Source: DASTBU01 sp035711845
GTDB lineage: Bacteria; Acidobacteriota; Vicinamibacteria; Vicinamibacterales; 2-12-FULL-66-21
DNA: 64,000 nt
NCBI GenBank assembly: GCA_035711845.1
Contig: DASTBU010000081.1
Coordinates: 1-64,000 of the forward strand
Direction of reading: 5' to 3'
Shown: positions 25,862-33,694 of the stretch, one piece after another
How positions within the stretch are numbered: position 1 is the first letter of the stretch
Layout of the letters: the number at the start of each line of letters is the position of its first letter
Translations under genes and position numbers: made by a program
The notes under the pieces: generated by a model
Told to the model about the DNA's origin: nothing
What the model saw: the letters and a program-made list of their open reading frames with translations, nothing else
The model's database searches: none

Positions 25862-26800
25862 ATGCTACGAGACAGAACCCCCGTGACTTCCAGCGTTTTC
25901 GTCCTGATGGTGAGCATCGCCGCCATCGCGCAAACCGGCGACCGTGCACCGGTCCGCCAGCTGCACGTCAACGGTGTGGACCTCTCGTACCTCGAAGAAG
26001 GGCGAGGCACACCGGTCGTATTCGTTCATGGAGCCGCGTGCGATCTGCGCTACTGGGAGCCGCAGCGCGCGGCATTCGCGAGAGAGTACCGCTTCATCGC
26101 GTACTCCCACCGGTACCACGGCACGGGACCGTGGCCCGACGATGGGAAGCTCTACTTCGCCGAGACGCACGCCGCCGATCTGGCGGCGTTCGTTTCAGGG
26201 CTGAAGGCCGGGCCTGTTCATCTGGTTGGTCTGTCGTACGGCGGCCTGGTGGCCGCGATGGCCGCAATCAAGGAGCCGGGGCTGGTACGGACCCTGACGC
26301 TGGCTGAACCAAGCCTGTTTTCGGTCCTCGCCGAAGCAGCCGACGGCAAGCAGTTTCTTGGGCAGTGGAACAAAGATGCCGAACCCATGGTTGCTGCGAT
26401 CAAGGCTGGGGACTACGCGGGAGCCACGCGGCACTTGACCGCCCTCGTCACGGGTGGACGCCCGGAGGATTTCGACAGGATGCCCGCGCCGCTCCGTGAG
26501 CTTCTGCTCGGCAACGCGCGGACGCTGCCGCTGCTGCTGGCCGGGCAGCCCCCGAACGTCACGTGCGAGATGCTTCGCGGCATCAAGGCCCCCACGCTCG
26601 TGGTGCGGGGCGAGCGCACGCCGCCGATCTTCTCGAGGACCAACGAGGAGGTGGGGAAATGTATCGCCGGCAGCAGGCTCGTGACGATCCCGAACGCGTC
26701 GCATCCGATGTCGTACGACAACCCGGTCGCGTTCAACGACGCGGTGCTGGCGTTCCTCGCGAAGAGCCCGGCCGATCCGTCCCGGGAAATCGAACGGTAG
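25862..26800 (+). CDS. Alpha/beta hydrolase, exported
   Basis: The 312-residue protein has an N-terminal signal-like segment (VTSSVFVLMVSIAAIAQ) and a classical alpha/beta hydrolase core: VVFVHGAACDLRYW (oxyanion hole), HLVGLSYGGLVAAMAA with nucleophile Ser in GLSYGG, an acid after the APTLVVRGERTPPIF strand, and the catalytic His in IPNASHPMSYDNP. The lid region is small. The substrate is unknown; esterase or epoxide-hydrolase-like activities are typical. It follows the DUF1579-like gene by 24 bp on the same strand, and its stop is 4 bp from the stop of the convergent metallo-beta-lactamase gene. Confidence 0.9.
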   Translation: MLRDRTPVTSSVFVLMVSIAAIAQTGDRAPVRQLHVNGVDLSYLEEGRGTPVVFVHGAACDLRYWEPQRAAFAREYRFIAYSHRYHGTGPWPDDGKLYFAETHAADLAAFVSGLKAGPVHLVGLSYGGLVAAMAAIKEPGLVRTLTLAEPSLFSVLAEAADGKQFLGQWNKDAEPMVAAIKAGDYAGATRHLTALVTGGRPEDFDRMPAPLRELLLGNARTLPLLLAGQPPNVTCEMLRGIKAPTLVVRGERTPPIFSRTNEEVGKCIAGSRLVTIPNASHPMSYDNPVAFNDAVLAFLAKSPADPSREIER

Positions 26801-26804
26801 CGCC

Positions 26805-27689
26805 CTACTTCTTCTCTTCCGCCTCGATGCGCTTGCGAAGGCTCGCTCGACCCCGTTCGGCGTAGCGACGGCAGGCTGCGGTATCGATCAGGGCATCGGT
26901 TTCGCCGTTCTCGCGCTTTGCGAGTCGCTCCAGCAGATCCGACGTCCCGGGATGTGGCGTGAGCAATATGTCGCAGGGCGCTGCGCTCAGGAATGCGAAG
27001 CCCTTCTCGAAATCGGCGAGCGCTGTCGGGTATTCCCTGCTGCGTGTGAAGGCGAAGCCGTCAGCGGAGATCACCGTCAGGCTGTCAGCGTAAACCATGT
27101 CGAGGCAACGCCCCCCCTGGCACGACGTCCACGTCCAGCTCGTGCCTCCCGGCGTGTGTCCGCCCGTGGCGTGTGCGGTCAGCTCGAGAGGTCCGACGCG
27201 AACCGCTTGCCCGTCGGACACCACCTGCACCTGCCCGACACGCGCGATGTCGGGGAGTACGCCATATTGCGGATCGTCAGGTCCCGACCGGCCCTGCTCG
27301 AGCACCCGAGCGCTCGCTGCCCTCGCCGCGGCCCTGGCGCCGCTGAGCCGCAGCAGCTCGCCGATTCCCCCGGCATGGTCGTAGTGCACGTGAGAGTTGA
27401 GGATCAGGTCGACGTCCTCGATGCGAAACCCGAGGCGCTGGATGCTGGCGACAATTCCCGGTACCGATTCCGGGAGTGCGCCGTCGATCAGGACGTGGCC
27501 GGAACCGGAGGTGATGAGAATGGAACTCACGCCCCTTGGACCAACGTAGTAGGTGTTGCCGAACACACGGAACGGCGCCTGCGGCGCATTCCACTCCACA
27601 CGGGGATTCTGGGCAACCGCCGTCATCGAGGCGGCGATTAAAACGAGCACGCTGCGCGGAACACCGCCGCACATCGACATTTGGTTCAT
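26805..27689 (-). CDS. Subclass B3 metallo-beta-lactamase
   Basis: From ATG 27689 (GGAAG 9 nt upstream) the product has 294 residues with a signal peptide ending near VAQ. All zinc ligands of subclass B3 are present: H100, H102, D104, H105 in NSHVHYDHAGG, H178 in TGGHTPGGTSWTW, and H246 in LLTPHPGTS. YGNTYYVG-type and SSILITSGSGHVLIDGALP blocks and the Cys190-Cys195 pair (SCQGGRC) are B3 hallmarks shared with L1, GOB and FEZ enzymes. It should be a periplasmic di-zinc beta-lactamase, probably a chromosomal, environmental form. No cassette or insertion sequence is adjacent. Confidence 0.93.
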   Translation of the reverse strand: MNQMSMCGGVPRSVLVLIAASMTAVAQNPRVEWNAPQAPFRVFGNTYYVGPRGVSSILITSGSGHVLIDGALPESVPGIVASIQRLGFRIEDVDLILNSHVHYDHAGGIGELLRLSGARAAARAASARVLEQGRSGPDDPQYGVLPDIARVGQVQVVSDGQAVRVGPLELTAHATGGHTPGGTSWTWTSCQGGRCLDMVYADSLTVISADGFAFTRSREYPTALADFEKGFAFLSAAPCDILLTPHPGTSDLLERLAKRENGETDALIDTAACRRYAERGRASLRKRIEAEEKK

Positions 27690-27762
27690 AAGGCGCGTCT
27701 TCCTTCGGCCACCAGTGCCTGAGCTTTCTTGAAGGCCGCCCCGCGGCTGATTTTGCCATTGA

Positions 27763-27942
27763 TCGCGGCGGGCATCTGGCGGGCTCATGTCGGTCGGCCG
27801 GTTCACGGCCACGCTGTTCCCGCTGTTCTTCGCCCTCGCGGCCGCGGTGCCCGAACGGCACCTGCCGCCGGTGATCATGACGTTCAGCGTCCTGCAGGGG
27901 CTCATCGCGGTGCTCTTCTTCACCTGGCGCCCGCCGTTCTGA
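27763..27942 (+). pseudogene. C-terminal remnant of a polytopic membrane protein
   Basis: A short open stretch reads GGLMSVGRFTATLFPLFFAL, then ERHLPPVIMTFSVLQG and FFTWRPPF before TGA 27940-27942. This looks like the last two helices of a PIG-V/mannosyltransferase-like glycosyltransferase (an MSxGRY...LFPLF pattern, then a terminal WRP). It is closed by a TGA at 27760-27762 upstream and has no ribosome binding site. Only the tail survives. It sits between the beta-lactamase and AAC(3) genes. Confidence 0.5.
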
Positions 27943-28017
27943 TCGCGCGGAGAGTGGCGCCGTTGCCGCGTCCTTCGACCGCGTTGTTGCGTGCCCCTTC
28001 TCACCCCCGGTATAGAT

Positions 28018-28848
28018 TCAGCCATCAAGGAGGTCTTTTGCAGCCCGTGGGTCCGCTGCAACCGCCTCCATTACGCTCGACGCGAATACGAGCAGTCCGC
28101 GGGAGTCCAGGAGGACGCATTCCGCGTTACCCACGTATCCGCCGCGGTTGTTGGTGCGGGCAAGGTAGGCGTCCACGAGGAGCGCAAAGAAACGCCCCGG
28201 CCAGTTCGGGTGAGCCCCGGCGTCCGACGAGTCGTATTCCTCCATGTCCCGCCAGACGCGACGGCCGTTGTCGGCGACGGGGACTTTGAACCTCGCCACT
28301 CGTTTGCCGGGGATGTCAACGATGTGCTCCACGTAATGCAGGAAGGTGACGGTGTCGTGATCGCAGCCGAGCAGGAGAATCCTGCCGTCGAGCTCGACGA
28401 ACCGATCGAGCGCGGATTCGTAGCCGAACGCGTAATCCCAGGGCTGTTTCGAGATGAGGAAGCCGGCATGGCGGCCCCAGACGACGAAGCGGGCAACGTG
28501 CGGGTTGACCGTGGCGCCTGGATACGTGCGGAAGAATTCGACGAGCGTGCCGTTGTCGCGCTGGGCCCTCGCGGTGTACGGATCGAAGGGCGGCAGCTTC
28601 TCGAGGATCTCGCGCTCCTGCTCCGGAGCGAGATTTCCCCGGCCGACCTCGTCGTAATACGCGGGACAGCTCGCATACATCATCAGCGTTCCATCGGGGG
28701 TCAGAGCGTCCTTCAACGCGAGGTGGATCTGGTCGGGCCCCCCCGCCACCTCGCCGACCGACCTCACCGAGGCATGGACCATCAGCGTCTCGCCGGGGGC
28801 GATGCCGAGCTTCCGAAATCCCTCCTTCAGCTTCTGCCTCGAATGCAT
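28018..28848 (-). CDS. AAC(3)-family N-acetyltransferase
   Basis: The 276-residue protein matches the aminoglycoside 3-N-acetyltransferase (antibiotic_NAT) fold: GIAPGETLMVHASVRSVGEV near residues 15-34, GGPDQIHLALKDALTPDGTL, NPHVARFVVWGRHAGF, VELDGRILLLGCDHDTVTFL and HYVEHIVDIPGKRVARFKVP. The last two blocks are close to the AAC(3)-II/III type (ILLLG, DTVT, LHYAEHI, PGKR). Family members can acetylate aminoglycosides, but many chromosomal homologues have no known resistance role. It is one of two resistance-type enzymes within 2 kb. Confidence 0.87.
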   Translation of the reverse strand: MHSRQKLKEGFRKLGIAPGETLMVHASVRSVGEVAGGPDQIHLALKDALTPDGTLMMYASCPAYYDEVGRGNLAPEQEREILEKLPPFDPYTARAQRDNGTLVEFFRTYPGATVNPHVARFVVWGRHAGFLISKQPWDYAFGYESALDRFVELDGRILLLGCDHDTVTFLHYVEHIVDIPGKRVARFKVPVADNGRRVWRDMEEYDSSDAGAHPNWPGRFFALLVDAYLARTNNRGGYVGNAECVLLDSRGLLVFASSVMEAVAADPRAAKDLLDG

Positions 28849-28947
28849 GAGCTTTGGACCCGTGCGGATTGTAGGGCGCGACCCGTCAAGCCGCTCGTGG
28901 CGCCGCGCCGACGCATCGTATGACCGGTGCCGCCGCGGTCGCCGAGA

Positions 28948-30198
28948 TCACGTCGCAAGGACGACGAGGCTGACGGCCGCGGCCACGACGACGAGCAGCA
29001 GACCGGTGCCAGCGATCGTCCGGAACCGCTCGTTTCCGAGCACCACTGCCATCACGAACTTGACCACGGTGTTCGACAGAACACCAACGGCGATCGCGAG
29101 CGCCGCCAACTCCACCGAATCGGTCCGCGCGAGGCCACGGGCCATCGAGAGCGTGAGCGCATCGACGTCGGTGAGCCCCAGCACAGCCGCCGTGGTCAGG
29201 ACGCCGGACTCCCCCCAGCTCCGACGCGCGAACTCCACGATCATCAGGACCGCCTGAAACATCAACGCCATCTGCAGCGCCGCGCCCAGCTGCAGAGGGT
29301 TCTGCTGCGGCGGCCCCTCGCCGACGGTCTCCGCGGACCTGCGGGCGCCCCACGCCGCAATGGAGGCGGCCACGACGCCCGGCAGAACCAAAAACGGCGC
29401 GAGCGGCGGCACGACGGCAGCGTTGAGCGCAGCCGTCACGATGATCACGCGCGGGAAGACCACGGCATTTGCTGCCATCGCGCCCAACGCCAGCTGCCGG
29501 GCCAACGGTGGATCAATCCGGCTCGACCGAGCGAACGTGATCGTCACGTTGGTCGACGAGACGAGCCCGCCGAGGAGCCCTGTCACCAGGTACCCGTGAC
29601 CGGGACCTATCAGACGACGCGCGACGTGCCCGAGGAAGCTCACGCCCGAGAAGAAGAGCACGAGCATCCACAACTCGCGGGGCCGGATGCCACCGAGCGG
29701 TCCGTACGGCCCCTGGGGAAGCAGCGGCAGCACGACGAGCGCCAGCACCGCAAAGCGTACTCCGGCGCGCAGACCCACATCGTCGATGCGCTCGACGAGC
29801 GCGTGAACGCGCGATTTTTCGACGAGCAGCAGGCTCGTCAGCGCGATGATGCCGCTCGACAGCCGGAACGCGCCGATGCCGGCCAGCACGCCGGCGGCCA
29901 GGACCACGAGCGCGGCCACCTCGGTCGTGCCGTCGACGTCGCGCCCGCTCGCCGCGACGTAGCCCGCCACCACGATGCCGGCGGCCCCGGCCAGCAAAAT
30001 GGCTGCCGCGACCGTCATGCCCGCTGTCCAGAACAACCCGCTCAACCCCGCGATCGCGCCGAGCATCGTGAACGTGCGAACGCCAGCGAACCGGGCCTCT
30101 GGCCCCTCAGCATGCCCAGACCACTGGCGCTCGATTCCGACCGCGGCTCCACCGAGCATGGCGATGGCGAGGCCCAGAATGTCGGCGAAATCGATCAT
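28948..30198 (-). CDS. MgtC/SapB-DUF4010 membrane protein
   Basis: The 416-residue product starts at ATG 30198, 17 bp after the upstream gene's stop. The N-terminal 150 residues are MgtC-like (LGLAIAMLGGAAVGIERQW, FAGVRTFTMLGAIAGLSG). The rest is a DUF4010-type block of about eight helices (GLLGGLVSSTNVTITFARSS, AVVFPRVIIVTAALN, AAVLGLTDVDALTLSMA). Such fusions are widespread; the MgtC part is linked to Mg2+ homeostasis in other bacteria, but the function of this fusion is not established. There is no Shine-Dalgarno sequence, so translation is probably coupled to the upstream phosphoribosyltransferase. Confidence 0.85.
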   Translation of the reverse strand: MIDFADILGLAIAMLGGAAVGIERQWSGHAEGPEARFAGVRTFTMLGAIAGLSGLFWTAGMTVAAAILLAGAAGIVVAGYVAASGRDVDGTTEVAALVVLAAGVLAGIGAFRLSSGIIALTSLLLVEKSRVHALVERIDDVGLRAGVRFAVLALVVLPLLPQGPYGPLGGIRPRELWMLVLFFSGVSFLGHVARRLIGPGHGYLVTGLLGGLVSSTNVTITFARSSRIDPPLARQLALGAMAANAVVFPRVIIVTAALNAAVVPPLAPFLVLPGVVAASIAAWGARRSAETVGEGPPQQNPLQLGAALQMALMFQAVLMIVEFARRSWGESGVLTTAAVLGLTDVDALTLSMARGLARTDSVELAALAIAVGVLSNTVVKFVMAVVLGNERFRTIAGTGLLLVVVAAAVSLVVLAT

Positions 30199-30215
30199 GG
30201 GAAGGGAGGTCCATC

Positions 30216-31304
30216 CTACTCTACGCGCTCGAGCCGTGGATTGGGACGATGCCACCGGCCCTGCTTCGCGACATGTGCGCCGTCCACGAGGACGATGTCG
30301 GCGGTGAAATCGAATCGGCCGGCAAACAGGGATGAGCCCACGCCATAGGAGTCGACCGGCACGCCTTCGCTCTCGAAGCGTCGGATTTTATCCGGGTCGA
30401 AGCCGCCGGAGACGGTGATTCGCACGGACCCGAAGCCCTCTCGATCGAGGGCCGCGCGTACGTTCCGTACAAGCCGTGCATTGACACCTCGAGGATCGAA
30501 ATCTCCAATCTGCGGCACGATCGAGCGATCGACCATCGATTCGGACGTGTCCAGCCTCACCCCGAAGAGTCTTGGCCCGAGCGCGCGCGCGACGGCGAGC
30601 GACGTTCCCACGCAATCGTTGTCGAAATCGACGAGCGTGATGACGTTGACGTCGGGCGGCATGAGGTCGGCGAACGCACGGGCCGCTTCGACCGTGTCCC
30701 CATTGAACGCCGCGATCAGCGAGTGCGGCACCGTCCCGATCCCGCGAGATCCCCACCACGACGCCTGCGCGTCGGTCGACACGCCGATCGCGCCCGCGAT
30801 GTGGGCGGCGTACCCGTCGCCCGTCTGCACCAGCCAATGGTCGAAGCGTGCGGGAAAGAACATCACGGGCTTGGGCCACGCGGCCTCGACGACCAGGCGG
30901 GTGTTGGTGGCCACGCGGGTCCGCCGGGCGAGCACGCCGAGATACACGGTCTCGACGTGGGCGAACGCCACATACGGACCGGTAATGAACATCACGGTCT
31001 CGCGCGGTGCCACCTGGTCGCCGTCGCGCAGGGCCAGCACCTCGAGATCGGGCCACGAATAGCCTGCCGTCAGACAGGTCTTGAGCACCGCGATGGCCTC
31101 GTCCACGCCCCCGAGCCACGCGGGCTGCTTCTGAAAAACCTGCATCGTCACGCGCGGATTTCGTCCAGCGTGCGCAAGCACGTCGCGCGTGTGAACGAAG
31201 TACTTGTCGGAGTAGTACCCCTCCCGCATCCGGTCGACCGGCAGCTGGAATCGCTCGGGCGGTACGCGCGTGACGGGCCGAATTGGCGGCGGGGCCTGCG
31301 ACAT
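30216..31304 (-). CDS. pncB: Nicotinate phosphoribosyltransferase
   Basis: The 362-residue protein is of the NAPRTase type: FQLPVDRMREGYYSDKYF at the start, VMFITGPYVAFAHVETVYLG, RRTRVATNTRLVVEAA, ASWWGSRGIGTVPHSLIAAF (phosphate-binding region), VITLVDFDNDC, LFGVRLDTSES, and VRITVSGGFDPDKIRRFE near the PRPP site. It converts nicotinate and PRPP to nicotinate mononucleotide in NAD salvage. At 362 residues it is shorter than the 400-480 of most PncB proteins but resembles the compact archaeal and deep-branching form. It heads an operon with the MgtC/DUF4010 gene. Confidence 0.88.
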   Translation of the reverse strand: MSQAPPPIRPVTRVPPERFQLPVDRMREGYYSDKYFVHTRDVLAHAGRNPRVTMQVFQKQPAWLGGVDEAIAVLKTCLTAGYSWPDLEVLALRDGDQVAPRETVMFITGPYVAFAHVETVYLGVLARRTRVATNTRLVVEAAWPKPVMFFPARFDHWLVQTGDGYAAHIAGAIGVSTDAQASWWGSRGIGTVPHSLIAAFNGDTVEAARAFADLMPPDVNVITLVDFDNDCVGTSLAVARALGPRLFGVRLDTSESMVDRSIVPQIGDFDPRGVNARLVRNVRAALDREGFGSVRITVSGGFDPDKIRRFESEGVPVDSYGVGSSLFAGRFDFTADIVLVDGAHVAKQGRWHRPNPRLERVE

Positions 31305-31367
31305 TTCGTCAGGGTATCAAGGACGGCTGCGCGCATGAATCCGATCGCGAGTCGACCGCCTGTGCAC

Positions 31368-32273
31368 CTACGACGTGCGTGTCACCGAGGGCACGACCAG
31401 CACCGGGCACTCCGCCGCGCGGAGCACGTGCTGCGTAGTCGCCCCGAAGGGACTGCTCCACCCGGCGGTACCGAGAACGATGAGATCGGCACCGTCCTGT
31501 CTGGCGATGTCGAGGATCGTCGAGTAGGCCTTCCCGAAAGGGATCCGCACGTCAATCTTGCACCACTCACGAGCCTCCGCGGGCACAAGCGCTTCGTAGG
31601 CCGCGCGGATCTCGGGCTCGACGGCGCGCCAGCATTCAGGGATGTTCAGGTGGGCGGCCAGGCTCGGCTCCTCCTCTGAAACGTCTTCGAGAGCGTGAAC
31701 GACGATCAGCCGTCCGCCCGCCTGCTGCGCGAGGGAGAGCGCATGATTCAGCGCGTGCTTCGAGGCGGCCGAGCGATCCATCCCGCAGACGATCGTCTTG
31801 AAGACGACGGCGGGCGGCTCGGCCGTCTCGGGTGCGAGGCGCGGGATAGTCATCACAGGACACTCGGCTTTGCGCAGCACCTTTTCGGTGATGGAACCGA
31901 GGAGCAGGCGCTCGAAGCCGCCCAGCCCGTGTGTGCCGATCACGATCAGATCGGCTGGCAATTCGCGCGCGACGCGAAGAATCTCCGGGACAATCTGGCC
32001 GTCGGCGACCAGGACACGGCCCGGTGTCGATCCCGTTGCGGATTCAACGAAAGCCCTGAGCGAGATCTCCGCCTGATCGCGCGAATATGGCCCTTCGACC
32101 GGTACGGCTGATTCCTGTTCGAACCACAGTGAGGGCGGGAGGCTCGGCGGCCGCACGGACATGACAACGACCTCGGCGTCATACCCCCCGGCCAGCGCAA
32201 ACGCGTGACGCAGGGCCCGCCGGGAAAACGTGGATGCGTCCACAGGACACAGGATTCTTTGGAAGGCCATCAT
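31368..32273 (-). CDS. Tandem universal stress protein (two Usp domains)
   Basis: The start at ATG 32273 is set by AGAGGGG 6 nt upstream; a second ATG follows directly. The 301-residue protein contains two UspA folds. Domain 1 (about 3-150) opens FQRILCPVDASTFSRRAL and ends with the ATP-binding GTHGLGGFERLLLGSITEKV. Domain 2 (about 165-300) opens KTIVCGMDRSAASKHAL and ends GTAGWSSPFGATTQHVL. Both have the G-2x-G-9x-G(S/T) pattern (partial in the second), so ATP binding is likely. Cytoplasmic stress protein; the exact role is unknown. Confidence 0.92.
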   Translation of the reverse strand: MMAFQRILCPVDASTFSRRALRHAFALAGGYDAEVVVMSVRPPSLPPSLWFEQESAVPVEGPYSRDQAEISLRAFVESATGSTPGRVLVADGQIVPEILRVARELPADLIVIGTHGLGGFERLLLGSITEKVLRKAECPVMTIPRLAPETAEPPAVVFKTIVCGMDRSAASKHALNHALSLAQQAGGRLIVVHALEDVSEEEPSLAAHLNIPECWRAVEPEIRAAYEALVPAEAREWCKIDVRIPFGKAYSTILDIARQDGADLIVLGTAGWSSPFGATTQHVLRAAECPVLVVPSVTRTS

Positions 32274-32716
32274 CGAAACCCCTCTCGGCGCGTGTGGAAT
32301 CTTAGGCCGCCATGCGGCTCGAAATGAGAATTTTGTGCGCGTTGTGGAGCCGCCCAACGGACTAGGGCGCGCCACGCCGGAGCGGAGCGGGGCTTTCGGG
32401 GCCCCGCGAGCGACGGCGATGGGGGGTCCGGCGGGGCGAAGCCCCCCGGTCTAGTCAGGACCCGTCCGCGGATCCTTACTGCAACTCGCGCGCCTGTCGT
32501 GCCAGCCTGTCGAATCCGGTCGCTCTCCAGCCAGTCCAGCGAATCAGGCAGACTGGCGACAGGCGCCCCGACACCTTGTGCCGGCTTCCCGGCGCGGGAT
32601 CGGGCTGCAGGCGCGGTGCGGACGAGCCGGGACGGCCGAAGCACGCGGATCCATTTGTGCAGGACGCGCGGCGGTGGGATCGATTTGACCCACCCTCTCG
32701 ATGGAGGAGCTCCGTC
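32274..32716. other. 443-bp intergenic region with one hairpin
   Basis: No convincing gene. A 9-bp GC stem with one bulge and a GAA loop (32428-32449, core GGGGCGAAGCCCC) is the only clear structure. Frames through the region have biased codons and no ribosome binding site. Confidence 0.5.
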
Positions 32717-33415
32717 ATGAAGCGCAGACGCTGGACTCCTGCCCGCACCCTGAAGGCCGGCGCCACCCTGGCGGCCCTCTCATATGCTGGGTACGCCGGC
32801 TTCTCCTGGCTCAGATACGGACGTCCGAAGCCTCCGAGCGCTGCCGAAGCCGATCCCCTGCTCGACAGGTTCATTCCCTCCTACGACGTCGTCGAACGTC
32901 ACCACATCCGCGTGGCCGCCCCACCGGCCGTGGTGCTGAAGGCCGCGAAGGAGCAGTCCCTGTTTCGCTCGGGCCCGGTCAATGCCATCTTCAGGGCGCG
33001 GCAACTCGTGCTCGGCGCGACCGGCGCAGAGGGACCGCAGGCCGAGACGCTGCTCGAGGAGGTCCAGGCCCTGGGATGGCGGATCCTCGTCGACGAGCCG
33101 GGACACGAGATCGTCCTCGGCGCCGTCACGAAACCCTGGGAGGCGAACGTGACGTTCCGCGGGCTTTCGCCGGAGGACTTTCGCGCGTTCGCAGAACCTG
33201 GCTACGTGAAGATCGCGTGGACGCTTCGCGCGGATCCGATCGAGAGCGGAGGGGCGATCTTCCGAACCGAAACGCGGGCGACGGCAACCGATCGGGCCTC
33301 GCGCGCCAGGTTCCGGAGCTACTGGTCGTTCGCCTCACCGGGCATCGCGCTGATCCGATGGTTGTCGCTGCTGCCGTTGAAGCGGGAGGCGGAACGGCGG
33401 AACGCCGAGGACTGA
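32717..33415 (+). CDS. SRPBCC/polyketide-cyclase-like protein with N-terminal anchor
   Basis: ATG 32717 follows GGAGGAG at a good distance. The 232-residue product has a basic start (MKRRRWTPARTLKAGA) and a hydrophobic segment to about residue 35. From DVVERHHIRVAAPPAVVLKAAKE on, it has the strand-helix opening of SRPBCC-fold proteins, where a bulky ligand or lipid sits in a cavity. IFRTETRATATDRASRARFRSYW is a typical late strand pair. Ligand unknown. It stands between two long intergenic regions. Confidence 0.75.
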   Translation: MKRRRWTPARTLKAGATLAALSYAGYAGFSWLRYGRPKPPSAAEADPLLDRFIPSYDVVERHHIRVAAPPAVVLKAAKEQSLFRSGPVNAIFRARQLVLGATGAEGPQAETLLEEVQALGWRILVDEPGHEIVLGAVTKPWEANVTFRGLSPEDFRAFAEPGYVKIAWTLRADPIESGGAIFRTETRATATDRASRARFRSYWSFASPGIALIRWLSLLPLKREAERRNAED

Positions 33416-33694
33416 AAGGCGACCGCGATGAGCGACATCCGCGACAGCCTGTGCTCGATGAGATCCGGATCGAGAACGAAATCGAACGGGAGCCAGTGAT
33501 GAGGCTCACCTGGATCGTAAACCCGCCACCGCAAACAGCGCGTACGTACGGCGCGAGGGAAAGGAGTCGGTGGCGGTGGGGTCGTGTGGCACGACGGAAG
33601 AAAACGCTGAGATCGCAGTTTCGGAACGCGCGTTCGAGAAATTTTCGGCAAACAGATCGCGCCCGGCTCGCGTACACTGTTCGCCGAGGTGAAT
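33416..33694. other. Intergenic region upstream of PQQ sugar dehydrogenase
   Basis: About 280 bp with no recognised gene. GTACACT (33671-33677) could serve as a -10 for the downstream gene; GAGGTGAAT before ATG 33695 is its ribosome binding site. Confidence 0.35.

Noticed and set aside
26805..28848. Integron or transposon carrying the beta-lactamase and AAC(3)
   Set aside because: No integrase, attC-like site, insertion sequence or flanking direct repeat was found around either gene.
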